Assembly (NCBI GenBank): GCA_037443685.1
Contig: JBBINX010000022.1
Coordinates: forward strand, 1-26,597
Direction: 5' to 3'
DNA from: JAHJRJ01 sp037443685
GTDB lineage: Bacteria; Bacteroidota; Ignavibacteria; UBA10030; BY39
DNA: 26,597 bases
Part shown: one piece after another, positions 15,754 to 23,436 of the stretch
How positions within the stretch are numbered: the first letter of the stretch is position 1
Layout of the letters: every line of letters begins with the position of its first letter
Position numbers and translations under genes: made by a program
The notes under the pieces: generated by a model
The model's input: the letters and a program-made list of their open reading frames with translations, nothing else
What the model was told of the DNA's origin: nothing
Database searches by the model: none

Positions 15754-17550
15754 TTATCTCGTGGGTAGAGAAACAATGAAAGTGCTCCCTTTTCCAACCT
15801 CGCTTCTAACGTCGATCTCGCCGTTAAAGTTTTTTACTATACCGTAACTAACCCACAACCCTAATCCTGTTCCCTCACCAAGTTTCTTAGTTGTGAAGAA
15901 TGGTTCAAAAATTTTCTCTTTAATGTCATCTGCGATTCCTTTACCATTATCCTTCACGATAATGTGTATATCGCTTCCTCTCATTTTCGAAGAGACTCTA
16001 ATTTCGCCAGGTTTTCCCTCCGTAGCATCTACTGCATTCAACAGCAGGTTGATAAAGACTTGAATAATTTGGTCCTGGACAACTGTAAACCTCGGTAGGG
16101 TTTGGTCGAGTTCCAATATAAAATTCACATCTTTTGCTTTTTTACCATACCGGACTATATTTACAGCATCTTGTATCACTTTATTGATATCTGTCGGTTT
16201 GATTTCGTAGTTCGAGGGTCTTGAAAAGTCAACCAATTCACGAATAGTTTTTGCAATACGGTTAATTTGATTTTTGACCAGTTCTAATTTTTCTTGAGCA
16301 AAACTATCATTAGTCGTTCGTTGAATCACTTGTACTAACGACGAGATTGAAGTTAACGGATTACCTACCTCATGCGCAATACCGGCAGCTAATTGACCTA
16401 CAACTGATAACTTTTCTGCATGTCCTATCTGGCGTTTCAGCCGCTTCAGTTCGGTTACGTCACGAACTATCGCTGAACTGCCGATTACTTTGCCGCTGGA
16501 ATCCCTTACTAATGTTCGTGTCAATTGGATTGATATCCTTTGTCCATCCTTTGTTAACCTCTCGGTTTCGTAATTACTAATATAGCCCCGAGATTTTACC
16601 TCTTTGTCGATCTTCTCTAATTCACCATTCTCAACAAGGTCGTGCGGGATGAGAATAGAAAAATTTTTTCCGATAACTTCTTCTTCCCTGTATCCATAAA
16701 TTTTTTCAGCTCCTCTGTTCCACGACCTGATTCTATAATCCAAATCCAATCCTATGATCGCGTCAGCAGAATCTTGCATTATTGCTGCCAAATAAGCTTG
16801 ACGTTCGTGTAATTCACTCTCTAATTTTTTCTGATCGGTTAAATCTTGATGAGTCCCCAAAAAGCTTATTACATTTCCTGCAGCATCAATTATAGGTGAT
16901 ATTAATAACCTTACAAAAATTATAGATCCGTTCTTATGGAGATTTTCGACTTCCCCCGTCCATACTTTTCCAGAAAGTATCGTTGTCCACATCTGCCGCC
17001 AAAATTCCTTAGAATGACGACCGCTACTCAAGATACTCGGATTCTTTCCAATTAATTCTGCTTTCGTATATCCTGTAATTTTTTCGAATGCAGAGTTCAC
17101 ATATATTATTTTACCATCAACATCCGTTATTTCGATTGGATTTATGGTATAATGAATCGCATTAGCGAAACGTAGTAGTTGTTCTTGAGCAAGTTTTTGT
17201 TCTGAAATATCACGAGCACTTACAAATACAAGAGGGTTAGGATTGTGATTCTCAAGTAGGGATGTAAAAACTAAAGAAACATTGACTGGTGTCCCATTTT
17301 TAGATATCAACTCCAACTCAATATTTTGAACTGGTTTATCTTTTAAAGCATTTTGGAAGGATTTATTGAATGATCGGTGGAATTTATGAGAAATAATGCT
17401 GAGTAGGGGTTTATTCAATATCTCATATGCAGTATAACCAGTTGCTTTAGAGGCACTCTGGTTTACATCCAATACTATACCTTCATTGTTCACGATAAAA
17501 CAGATATCTGAAGATCTTTCAAATAGCTTTTCACCGCTTGAGAATTGCAT
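15754..17550 (-). CDS. Soluble triple-PAS histidine kinase (NtrB-like)
   Basis: The protein has 598 residues from the ATG at 17550; a GTG two codons earlier (17556) is an alternative, and neither has a strong ribosome binding site. Three PAS domains (about 8-120, 128-245 and 252-370) lead to a HisKA domain with the phospho-accepting His in AGIAHEVGNP (about residue 393). The ATPase domain shows the N box NLLLNAVDA, G1 DNGKGI and G2 GTGLGL. No membrane segments or signal peptide are visible, so it senses a cytoplasmic cue such as redox state, a small ligand or a protein partner. Its regulator follows 17 bases downstream, and a GvpL/F-like gene ends 29 bases upstream on the same strand. This is a three-gene operon by spacing. 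Confidence 0.93.
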   Translation of the reverse strand: MQFSSGEKLFERSSDICFIVNNEGIVLDVNQSASKATGYTAYEILNKPLLSIISHKFHRSFNKSFQNALKDKPVQNIELELISKNGTPVNVSLVFTSLLENHNPNPLVFVSARDISEQKLAQEQLLRFANAIHYTINPIEITDVDGKIIYVNSAFEKITGYTKAELIGKNPSILSSGRHSKEFWRQMWTTILSGKVWTGEVENLHKNGSIIFVRLLISPIIDAAGNVISFLGTHQDLTDQKKLESELHERQAYLAAIMQDSADAIIGLDLDYRIRSWNRGAEKIYGYREEEVIGKNFSILIPHDLVENGELEKIDKEVKSRGYISNYETERLTKDGQRISIQLTRTLVRDSSGKVIGSSAIVRDVTELKRLKRQIGHAEKLSVVGQLAAGIAHEVGNPLTSISSLVQVIQRTTNDSFAQEKLELVKNQINRIAKTIRELVDFSRPSNYEIKPTDINKVIQDAVNIVRYGKKAKDVNFILELDQTLPRFTVVQDQIIQVFINLLLNAVDATEGKPGEIRVSSKMRGSDIHIIVKDNGKGIADDIKEKIFEPFFTTKKLGEGTGLGLWVSYGIVKNFNGEIDVRSEVGKGSTFIVSLPTR

Positions 17551-17579
17551 ATTCACTTAAAAATTAGGTACTTAATGTT

Positions 17580-19013
17580 TTAAAATTTAAAACGAACTTT
17601 GGGACTTGATACATTTATGATAACTTGAAAGTCCTTATATTCATTTTGTTTATCGAGTATTGCTTGATGAAATGCCTTACGTTTATCCTTCCCGATAATA
17701 CAGCGTGCACTGAAAATTGGTTTCCAATCGTCGAGAAAAGAACTATCGAGTGTGATGATATGGTCTACTTTAATCTTATTAGCAATCTTTGTTAGTTCCA
17801 AGTTTATTTTTTGCGCAATTTCTTTTTCTTTGAATAATACACGTTCTTGTTGTTTGAAATCTATTCTTTGAGTTTTCGATTCGCGTGGTTGTAATCGTAC
17901 ACTAACGGTTCTTTCAGGAGAGGACGCACTAACCGCTTTCAGAATTTCACTATCCATCACCAAAACTTCAACATCCCAATCGATCGCATCGTGAACATTA
18001 ATTAAACTGTGTAAGAAATCTAAATACCGATCTTCAATAACTCGCACGACTGCTTCTCTTCCCTGTTGTATAGTCCAAAATTCTAATGTAACCAGCATCT
18101 CGGTTGTATGCATCTGATTTAAAGCGTGAGCATATTCTAACTTCAACTTCATTTTTTCTTGAGGCTTTAAAATCTTCGATCCAGTTTTTACAGTAACATA
18201 TTTGTCTATGTTTATCTTGCTCATAAATAATCTAACATCACCATAATCCACCCCGAATATATTTCCATTTTTACCGATCCCTTTTACATCCAACTCAACC
18301 GAAGGAAATCCTTTCCCTTCACTATTCGGTGCGTATGTAAAACCATATAAACATAACCAATCGTCAGGATAAATTTCAATCTGAGTTTTCTTCTCTTTTT
18401 TAAAATATACCGATGGTCGTTCGGTTTCTATCGGCTCATCTATGATAGTTGGAGGTGCAATTAGCTCATCCTCTCTAATACTTTTTACTTCATCAGAAGT
18501 ATATTCTTGCGCTGGTTCCTGTTGAATTACTTCACCTTCGATCTCAACTTCATCAGCAACGAATATATTTTCTTCAGGTTGTGAAATTTCAATTTCTCGT
18601 ACAATAGAAGAGGTCTCCTGGACCTGTTCTTGTGTAACTATCTTACTTTCTATTGAGCTTGTATCAACAACAATCTCTTTAGCTTGAATAGGTTCAATTT
18701 CTATTTTGAATTTTGAACATTCTTGAACATCTCTAGTTGGTGTAGCGGGAATTTCTGTTGATTGAATTGAGCCTCTTTCTTGGGGTATTTCAATCTTATT
18801 GACGTGTGATTGATGCAGGCGATTTGCTATTTCACCGCGTTTATCGCTCCCTAAAAAATTTTCAAACTCATTTAAAAACTCTTCAGTAACTTTTTCGGGT
18901 GGAAAAGCTGTAAATTCAGAAAGATATTGTTTAATCTTTTCACGATCCCTCAACCTTTCCGACATTTCTTCTAAAAGGAGCGCAGCCAACTTATCTTTAA
19001 ATCGTGATTTCAT
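17580..19013 (-). CDS. GvpL/GvpF-like protein with a long acidic N-terminal extension
   Basis: This 477-residue protein has three parts. Residues 1-60 form a charged helical segment. Residues 75-205 are a low-complexity acidic linker rich in Glu, Ile and Gln. Residues 219-475 resemble the gas vesicle accessory family GvpL/GvpF: an opening LYGFTYAPNS strand, a GDVRLFMSKI element like the family's gDlaavvs, then HALNQMH...LVTLEFWTI where the family has the 'vLPlrFGT' strand, DRYLDFLHSL, and IDWDVEVLVMD matching 'vEWgvkv'. The end VIINVSSPKVRFKF occupies the place of the family's 'GPwPPYnF'. No GvpA, GvpN or other gas vesicle gene is in the window. Neighbours are a PAS kinase and its regulator. 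The fold assignment is by eye; the function is unknown. Confidence 0.7.
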   Translation of the reverse strand: MKSRFKDKLAALLLEEMSERLRDREKIKQYLSEFTAFPPEKVTEEFLNEFENFLGSDKRGEIANRLHQSHVNKIEIPQERGSIQSTEIPATPTRDVQECSKFKIEIEPIQAKEIVVDTSSIESKIVTQEQVQETSSIVREIEISQPEENIFVADEVEIEGEVIQQEPAQEYTSDEVKSIREDELIAPPTIIDEPIETERPSVYFKKEKKTQIEIYPDDWLCLYGFTYAPNSEGKGFPSVELDVKGIGKNGNIFGVDYGDVRLFMSKINIDKYVTVKTGSKILKPQEKMKLKLEYAHALNQMHTTEMLVTLEFWTIQQGREAVVRVIEDRYLDFLHSLINVHDAIDWDVEVLVMDSEILKAVSASSPERTVSVRLQPRESKTQRIDFKQQERVLFKEKEIAQKINLELTKIANKIKVDHIITLDSSFLDDWKPIFSARCIIGKDKRKAFHQAILDKQNEYKDFQVIINVSSPKVRFKF

Positions 19014-19034
19014 ATTTCACTACATTTATATTAT

Positions 19035-19373
19035 TCATAACATTTCATTTGCGATTCGATATTCCAGTTCGAGCAAATCAGAATCTGACAACCTCGAAAA
19101 ATGATTTAAAAAAACTTCTGCTCTTTTTAATGCTATGCTTATGTTTTTAAGTATTCAAAATACCCAGATAACATTCTCAATTTTAGTAGAAAGCGAAGGA
19201 TCGTCCGCTTCACAAAAAACACTCAGTATTTCACAAAAAATCCAATATTTCCACACATCATGTCTTGTATGTGTTCTACCAATTCTGCTATTATATTGAT
19301 AGCAACATAGAATAATTATGTTAAATTTAAACATTACAACTATTAAATACAAACGAATTACCGACCCATCCAA
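19035..19373 (-). pseudogene. Possible decayed small gene with one in-frame TGA
   Basis: One minus-strand frame stays open for 72 codons from a TTG at 19373 to a TGA at 19155-19157. It then stays open in the same frame for 39 more codons to a TGA at 19035. The second part reads like a real amphipathic helix (ALKRAEVFLNHFSRLSDSD, then LLELEYRIANEML). Just upstream another frame has AINIIAELVEHIQDM, also coding-like. The likely reading is a small helical protein gene broken by a stop and a frameshift, ending about 20 bases before the GvpL/F-like gene. It has no standard ATG start with a ribosome binding site, and chance is possible. Confidence 0.22.
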
Positions 19374-19412
19374 AAAAGTATTTCACAAAATATTTTACTA
19401 AAATATCAACGA

Positions 19413-19441
19413 TTGACAATATAACAACCAAACATTATATT
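19413..19441 (+). promoter_or_regulatory. Sigma70-type promoter of the GMP reductase family gene
   Basis: TTGACA (19413-19418) is followed after exactly 17 bases by TATATT (19436-19441). This is a consensus -35 box, ideal spacing and a near-consensus -10 box. The start codon is about 40 bases further on, with AGGA as ribosome binding site. Confidence 0.55.
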
Positions 19442-19483
19442 AAAGAAGTTCAAATTCACAGAGATAACATAGGATGATATTTT

Positions 19484-20527
19484 ATGGCATTATTAAGATA
19501 CGATGACATTTGGCTAGTTCCTCGTCTGGTATCGACATTGGAACATAGATCTGAAGCCGATACATCAATTGAGTGCTTTGGTATAAAACTGTCTTTACCC
19601 CTCATCTCATCGCCAATGCCGGATGTATGCAACGGTGAAATGGCTTACAACTTAGCTAAGTTAGGTTCATTAGGAATTATCCACCGATTTCAGCCGATAA
19701 ATGAGCACATTAAACAATTCTTATGGTCAAAAAATTCAAGTAATTCAATTAGAGAAGAAACATATAAAGAAATTCAAAATAAACGAATAGCAAGTGCGGT
19801 TGGAGTTACAGGAGAATATCAAAAAAGATTTATCGGACTTTACGATTCAGGGTGCAGAATATTTTGTTTGGACACTGCAAACGGAGCTAATCAACAGGTC
19901 AAAAATACGGTGAATTGGATTAGATCTATAGTTGAAACAAAACCGGATCCTGTGTATATAATCGCCGGAAACGTAGCAACTAAAGAGGGTTATCACTATC
20001 TGGCTCAACTTGGAGTAAATGCTGTTCGAGTAGGAATTGCAGGTGGTTCTGTATGCGAAACAAAAACTGAAACCGGAATACATTATCCTATGGTATCGAG
20101 TTTAAAAGAATGTGTTTCGGAGAAGAAAAAACTTTCTGCAGAAAAAGATAAGCTTTTACCTTTAATCATAGCAGACGGTGGGATACGAACACCCGCAGAT
20201 ATGTGTAAAGCTCTAGCTTTAGGAGCTGATTTAGTAATGTGTGGAGGTATCTTTGCAGGTACAGCAGAATCTCCCGGCAAAGTAATAAAGCACGATGGTA
20301 AATTAGTGAAACTTTATCGCGGGGCAGCTTCATTCTCTGTTCAACAGGATTTTAACGGAGAAGAATCACCTGAATATAACGAAGGTATGGAAACAGTTGT
20401 AGATTATAAGGGACATGTTCAAAAAGTAGTTTATAGATTCATTGCTGGATTACGAAGCAGTATGTCTTATATGAATGCGCGAACATTGAAAGAGTACAAG
20501 CAAAATGCAAAAATAGTCTATCCGTGA
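19484..20527 (+). CDS. guaC: IMP dehydrogenase / GMP reductase family protein, GMP reductase-like
   Basis: This 347-residue TIM-barrel enzyme has the family's opening (RYDDIWLVP), the catalytic loop GIAGGSVCETKTETG with Cys191, the phosphate-binding IADGGIRTPADMCKAL region, and a C-terminal GLRSSMSYMNA segment like the GLRS...Y of GMP reductases. There is no CBS-domain insert, and the length fits GMP reductase rather than IMP dehydrogenase. GMP reductase converts GMP to IMP and ammonia with NADPH. The active-site loop differs from the usual GIGPGS-[IV]-C-T-T (GIAGGS, then CET), and the substrate-loop SPMPDV is also unusual, so it may be a divergent subgroup with a shifted substrate. AGGA sits 9 bases before the ATG. 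It is transcribed alone. Confidence 0.7.
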   Translation: MALLRYDDIWLVPRLVSTLEHRSEADTSIECFGIKLSLPLISSPMPDVCNGEMAYNLAKLGSLGIIHRFQPINEHIKQFLWSKNSSNSIREETYKEIQNKRIASAVGVTGEYQKRFIGLYDSGCRIFCLDTANGANQQVKNTVNWIRSIVETKPDPVYIIAGNVATKEGYHYLAQLGVNAVRVGIAGGSVCETKTETGIHYPMVSSLKECVSEKKKLSAEKDKLLPLIIADGGIRTPADMCKALALGADLVMCGGIFAGTAESPGKVIKHDGKLVKLYRGAASFSVQQDFNGEESPEYNEGMETVVDYKGHVQKVVYRFIAGLRSSMSYMNARTLKEYKQNAKIVYP

Positions 20528-20745
20528 TTAAAATTTAAAAAACAAATTGAACTAATGAACGGGTTCTTAGTTTCTAAAATTCAAAATCATAGTAGAGGAA
20601 TCCCAAAAGACGGCAGTTTTTTAGACACATTCTATTTTCGGTAGCAATCCGCTTTGAGGTTATCTAAAAATTTAAATGTCGACCTGTCCAGCTCAAACGC
20701 ATTAATTCAGCATTTATACAAAGCAAGTCGTTTTGTAATATTTAG

Positions 20746-20776
20746 ATTCCGATCCCGAAAAGAGTCGGGACGGAAT
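20746..20776. repeat. REP-like palindromic element
   Basis: ATTCCG-A-TCCCGA (20746-20758) pairs with TCGGGACGGAAT (20765-20776): a 12-pair stem with one bulged A and a 6-base loop. It is GC-rich compared with the flanks and lacks a U-tract, so it looks like a repetitive extragenic palindrome rather than a terminator. Confidence 0.55.
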
Positions 20777-20843
20777 GACCCTGTTGCTTATCTGTTAGTC
20801 AACCACAGCGGACAAATAATTAGGGATGTACCGTTTGAAATGT

Positions 20844-20862
20844 AAAACGCCAAGTGCGTTTT
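20844..20862 (-). terminator. Terminator after tRNA-Ser
   Basis: AAAACGC (20844-20850) and GCGTTTT (20856-20862) form a perfect 7-base stem with a 5-base loop directly after the 3' end of the tRNA. T residues end the arm in either direction, so it can work in both orientations and may also stop plus-strand read-through. Confidence 0.55.
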
Positions 20863-20864
20863 TG

Positions 20865-20946
20865 CGGAGAGCGAGGGACTCGAACCCCCAAATCCTTGCG
20901 GATGCCGGTTTTCAAGACCGGTGACTTACCATTAGCCTAGCTCTCC
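20865..20946 (-). tRNA. tRNA-Ser (anticodon UGA)
   Basis: The minus strand folds into a type II cloverleaf of 82 bases. The acceptor arm GGAGAGC pairs with GCTCTCC, the D stem is GGCT/AGTC with GG in the loop, and the anticodon stem CCGGT/ACCGG encloses the loop CTTGAAA, giving anticodon TGA. The long variable arm has stem ATCC/GGAT, and the T arm contains GTTCGAGTC. The discriminator base is G, as expected for serine. The CCA end is not encoded. The gene reads UCA (and other UCN) serine codons. It lies 77 bases downstream of pyk on the same strand. Confidence 0.96.
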
Positions 20947-21023
20947 ATTTAATTTTTTAAAGTTAAACAACTATCTCGATATAAATATATGAAAAATGTT
21001 TGACGGAATCAATCTCAACAATT

Positions 21024-22451
21024 CTATTTTATCTGATTTATTTTAATTGTATTTAAAACGTGGCGTTCGTATAGAGGAAACCCGGCTAAAAACACTACTA
21101 AATTATTCTTTTTTACGAATCCTTTTTCTAGAAGTATTTTCTGAATTTTCCTGAATACCTGATCGGCATTATTTTTTAAATTCTTAACTACGACGCTGTT
21201 TACTCCACAAAATATATTCAATCGCCGACAAACCGCGTCACTTTCTGTAATGGCTATTAATTGTGCTCGAGGCCGATGCTTTGCAAGATGTATCGCCGTC
21301 TCGCCCGTCGAAGTAACAGCTATAATTGCATCCGCTCTTAATTGGTTAGAAAGTATTACTGCAGACCTCGCTAATGAATCATAAAAATCATTAGCTCCAA
21401 CAACCCCCATCGTTGATTCTTCTTTTTGTTGTACGGTTCTTACGATGTTATCCATCATTCTCACGGCTTCGATAGGATATTTACCTACTGAAGTTTCACC
21501 GCTTAACATTACAGCGTCTGCTCCATCAAGTACGGCGTTAGCGACATCACTCACTTCAGCACGTGTCGGACGTGAATTATGAATCATAGTTTCCAACATC
21601 TGAGTTGCAACGATAACCGGTTTTCTCGCTTCGTTACACTTTTGAATTATATTTTTTTGGATCATTGGGACTTCCTCCAATGAAACTTCCACACCTAAAT
21701 CACCGCGAGCTATAATAATACCATCGGCAGACTCGATTATTTTATTAAGATAATCCAGTGCTTCCGGTTTTTCAATTTTTGCAATAATCGGTAAGTACTT
21801 ATCAGTTTTTTTTGCAATATATCGTTTGAGTTTTTCGATATCAGCAACAGAGCGTACAAAAGATAATGCACAATAATCTACGTTGTGTTTCAATCCAAAC
21901 ATGATGTCGTATTTATCTTTTTCAGTCAAAGCCGATGAGCTTACTGCTACACGAGGTAAATTGATCCCTTTGTTCGAGATTAGCAATCCACCGTTAATTA
22001 CTCTACAGGTAACATTTTTTCCACTAACATCAATTACTCTCAGTTCAATTCTTCCGTCATCTATCAAAATTCTATTACCTATTTTAACATCTTTTTGAAA
22101 ATTTTTATAGAGAGTCGGTATCTTATTCCCGTCGAATCCGGAATAATTCTCATCTGTCGTGATAATGATAGAATCATTACGGTTCAGTAATAAAGGTTCA
22201 GACATCAGTTTTCCAATTCTAATTTTGGGGCCTTGTAAATCTATCATTATCGCAACTGAACTATGCATCGATTTTGCGGCTTTCCTGATATTCATTATAT
22301 ATTTCAGATGCTCACGATGAGTGCCGTGCGAAAGATTCAAACGCGCTACATCCATACCCGATTCTATTAGCTGCGATATCTTTTTAACATCGGCTACAGC
22401 AGGACCGATTGTGCAGACAATTTTTGTTTTTGCAGATATATTTTTTTTCAT
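21024..22451 (-). CDS. pyk: Pyruvate kinase
   Basis: This 475-residue protein is a complete pyruvate kinase. It opens with TKIVCTIGPA and ARLNLSHGTH, has the catalytic lysine motif IIAKIEKPEAL, the metal- and substrate-binding IIARGDLGVEV, and the signature MLETMIHNSRPTRAEVSDVA followed by DGADAVMLSGETSVGKYP. The last 120 or so residues are the usual C-terminal allosteric domain. It converts phosphoenolpyruvate and ADP to pyruvate and ATP in the cytoplasm. The ATG follows GGAAAG. It starts 18 bases after the DMT transporter gene and is probably co-transcribed with it. No terminator is visible before the tRNA downstream. Confidence 0.97.
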   Translation of the reverse strand: MKKNISAKTKIVCTIGPAVADVKKISQLIESGMDVARLNLSHGTHREHLKYIMNIRKAAKSMHSSVAIMIDLQGPKIRIGKLMSEPLLLNRNDSIIITTDENYSGFDGNKIPTLYKNFQKDVKIGNRILIDDGRIELRVIDVSGKNVTCRVINGGLLISNKGINLPRVAVSSSALTEKDKYDIMFGLKHNVDYCALSFVRSVADIEKLKRYIAKKTDKYLPIIAKIEKPEALDYLNKIIESADGIIIARGDLGVEVSLEEVPMIQKNIIQKCNEARKPVIVATQMLETMIHNSRPTRAEVSDVANAVLDGADAVMLSGETSVGKYPIEAVRMMDNIVRTVQQKEESTMGVVGANDFYDSLARSAVILSNQLRADAIIAVTSTGETAIHLAKHRPRAQLIAITESDAVCRRLNIFCGVNSVVVKNLKNNADQVFRKIQKILLEKGFVKKNNLVVFLAGFPLYERHVLNTIKINQIK

Positions 22452-22469
22452 AAGTCTTTCCGAAATAAG

Positions 22470-23333
22470 TTACTTTGCGAATTGTGTTAGCACTACACCA
22501 ATTAGAACGACAACTCCACCCGCTACAAAGATTGGTGTTATAGTGGTTCCTAGAAGAACAACTGATAATATTGTTGTAATTACTGGTTGAAGGTTTGTAA
22601 ATATAGCTACTTTACTCGTATCAATTTTCCCAAGTGCATAGTACCACAGCCCGTATCCCAACAACGAAGTTCCTAACCCTAAATATAATATTCCACCAAA
22701 GTCAACAGCACTCAGATGTGAAAAATCGAAGTTGACTACTCCGAACATCCCAAATGGTAAAAATATAAATGCACCTAGAATCATTGTTGCTGAGCTCGTT
22801 TTAAAAGCGCCATACTTTAGAATTAATTTCTTCCCGAAAACTGTATATAACGACCACGAAATTACTGCTCCAATCAACATTAAATTACCGAGCGTATATT
22901 CCGATTTAAAATCAATCCCCCTGTCGAATACAACCAACAAAATACCTAACAAAGCGACTACAATACCTGAGGTTTTTGTAAGTGTAAGTTTTTCGTTACT
23001 TATAAAATAAGATAAAATCAAAACCATAGTCGGCGTAGTTGCATAAAGCAATGACGCATTTGCTGGTGTTGTATATTTCAATGAGTATAAAAAAACGAAT
23101 TGATTTAAATATATAGCTAAGACCGCGAGAAAGAAAACCATCGGATAATCTGACTTATCGAACTTAAAGATAGTTCTACGGAAAAAAGAAATTATTAAAA
23201 AACCGACTGCGGCAATTAAGGAACGCAGCATAGTAAGTGTAACTGGGTCAACATTGCCAACCATTATTTTGGAAACGATGTGTGTTCCGCTACCAATAAG
23301 TTGTTGTATAAGAAGGATAATATAAACGGACAA
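22470..23333 (-). CDS. EamA/DMT family transporter
   Basis: This 287-residue, very hydrophobic protein has about ten membrane segments in two EamA-type halves. The first half ends near residue 130 (GIVVALLGILLVVFDRG) and the second near the C-terminus (VAGGVVVLIGVVLTQF); that duplicated motif is typical of drug/metabolite transporters. It should export or import a small metabolite across the inner membrane; the substrate cannot be told. The start is TTG at 23333, preceded by GAAAGG at 9 bases. The next Met is internal, after the first membrane segment, and no in-frame ATG lies upstream. It leads a two-gene unit with pyk and is divergent from the MFS gene at 23437, with about 100 bases between them for both promoters. 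Confidence 0.85.
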   Translation of the reverse strand: MSVYIILLIQQLIGSGTHIVSKIMVGNVDPVTLTMLRSLIAAVGFLIISFFRRTIFKFDKSDYPMVFFLAVLAIYLNQFVFLYSLKYTTPANASLLYATTPTMVLILSYFISNEKLTLTKTSGIVVALLGILLVVFDRGIDFKSEYTLGNLMLIGAVISWSLYTVFGKKLILKYGAFKTSSATMILGAFIFLPFGMFGVVNFDFSHLSAVDFGGILYLGLGTSLLGYGLWYYALGKIDTSKVAIFTNLQPVITTILSVVLLGTTITPIFVAGGVVVLIGVVLTQFAK

Positions 23334-23436
23334 AGAAATAAACCTTTCACAAACTGAATGGAAATATAAGATAAAATAGTCGGAAGAACAATCTTTGTTT
23401 CGCTATCAACTTTTTCTTATCTTTAAATTGAAATTT

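Larger units (their letters stand above)
19014..19483. other. Divergent intergenic stretch between the GvpL/F-like gene and the GMP reductase family gene
   Basis: These 470 bases hold an interrupted reading frame on the minus strand (19035-19373) and, toward the plus-strand gene, a sigma70-like promoter (19413-19441). No terminators or further motifs are evident. Confidence 0.6.
20528..20864. other. Intergenic stretch between the GMP reductase family gene and tRNA-Ser
   Basis: These 337 bases lie between convergent units. They contain a REP-like hairpin (20746-20776) and the terminator of the tRNA (20844-20862). No clear terminator for the plus-strand gene ending at 20527 is visible, and I see no gene. 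Confidence 0.6.

Noticed and set aside
19155..19373. 72-codon minus-strand frame taken alone as a normal gene
   Set aside because: It opens with TTG, has no ribosome binding site, and its composition in the first half is not protein-like. It is reported only as part of a possible decayed frame.
20654..20845. 63-codon plus-strand frame downstream of the GMP reductase family gene
   Set aside because: It starts at TTG without a ribosome binding site, runs straight through the REP-like hairpin and ends inside the tRNA terminator region, so it is best explained as translated repeat DNA.
20865..20946. Selenocysteine tRNA, because of the TGA anticodon
   Set aside because: A selenocysteine tRNA has anticodon UCA (DNA TCA) and an 8-base-pair acceptor stem. 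This one has anticodon UGA, a 7-pair acceptor and G73, all as in tRNA-Ser.
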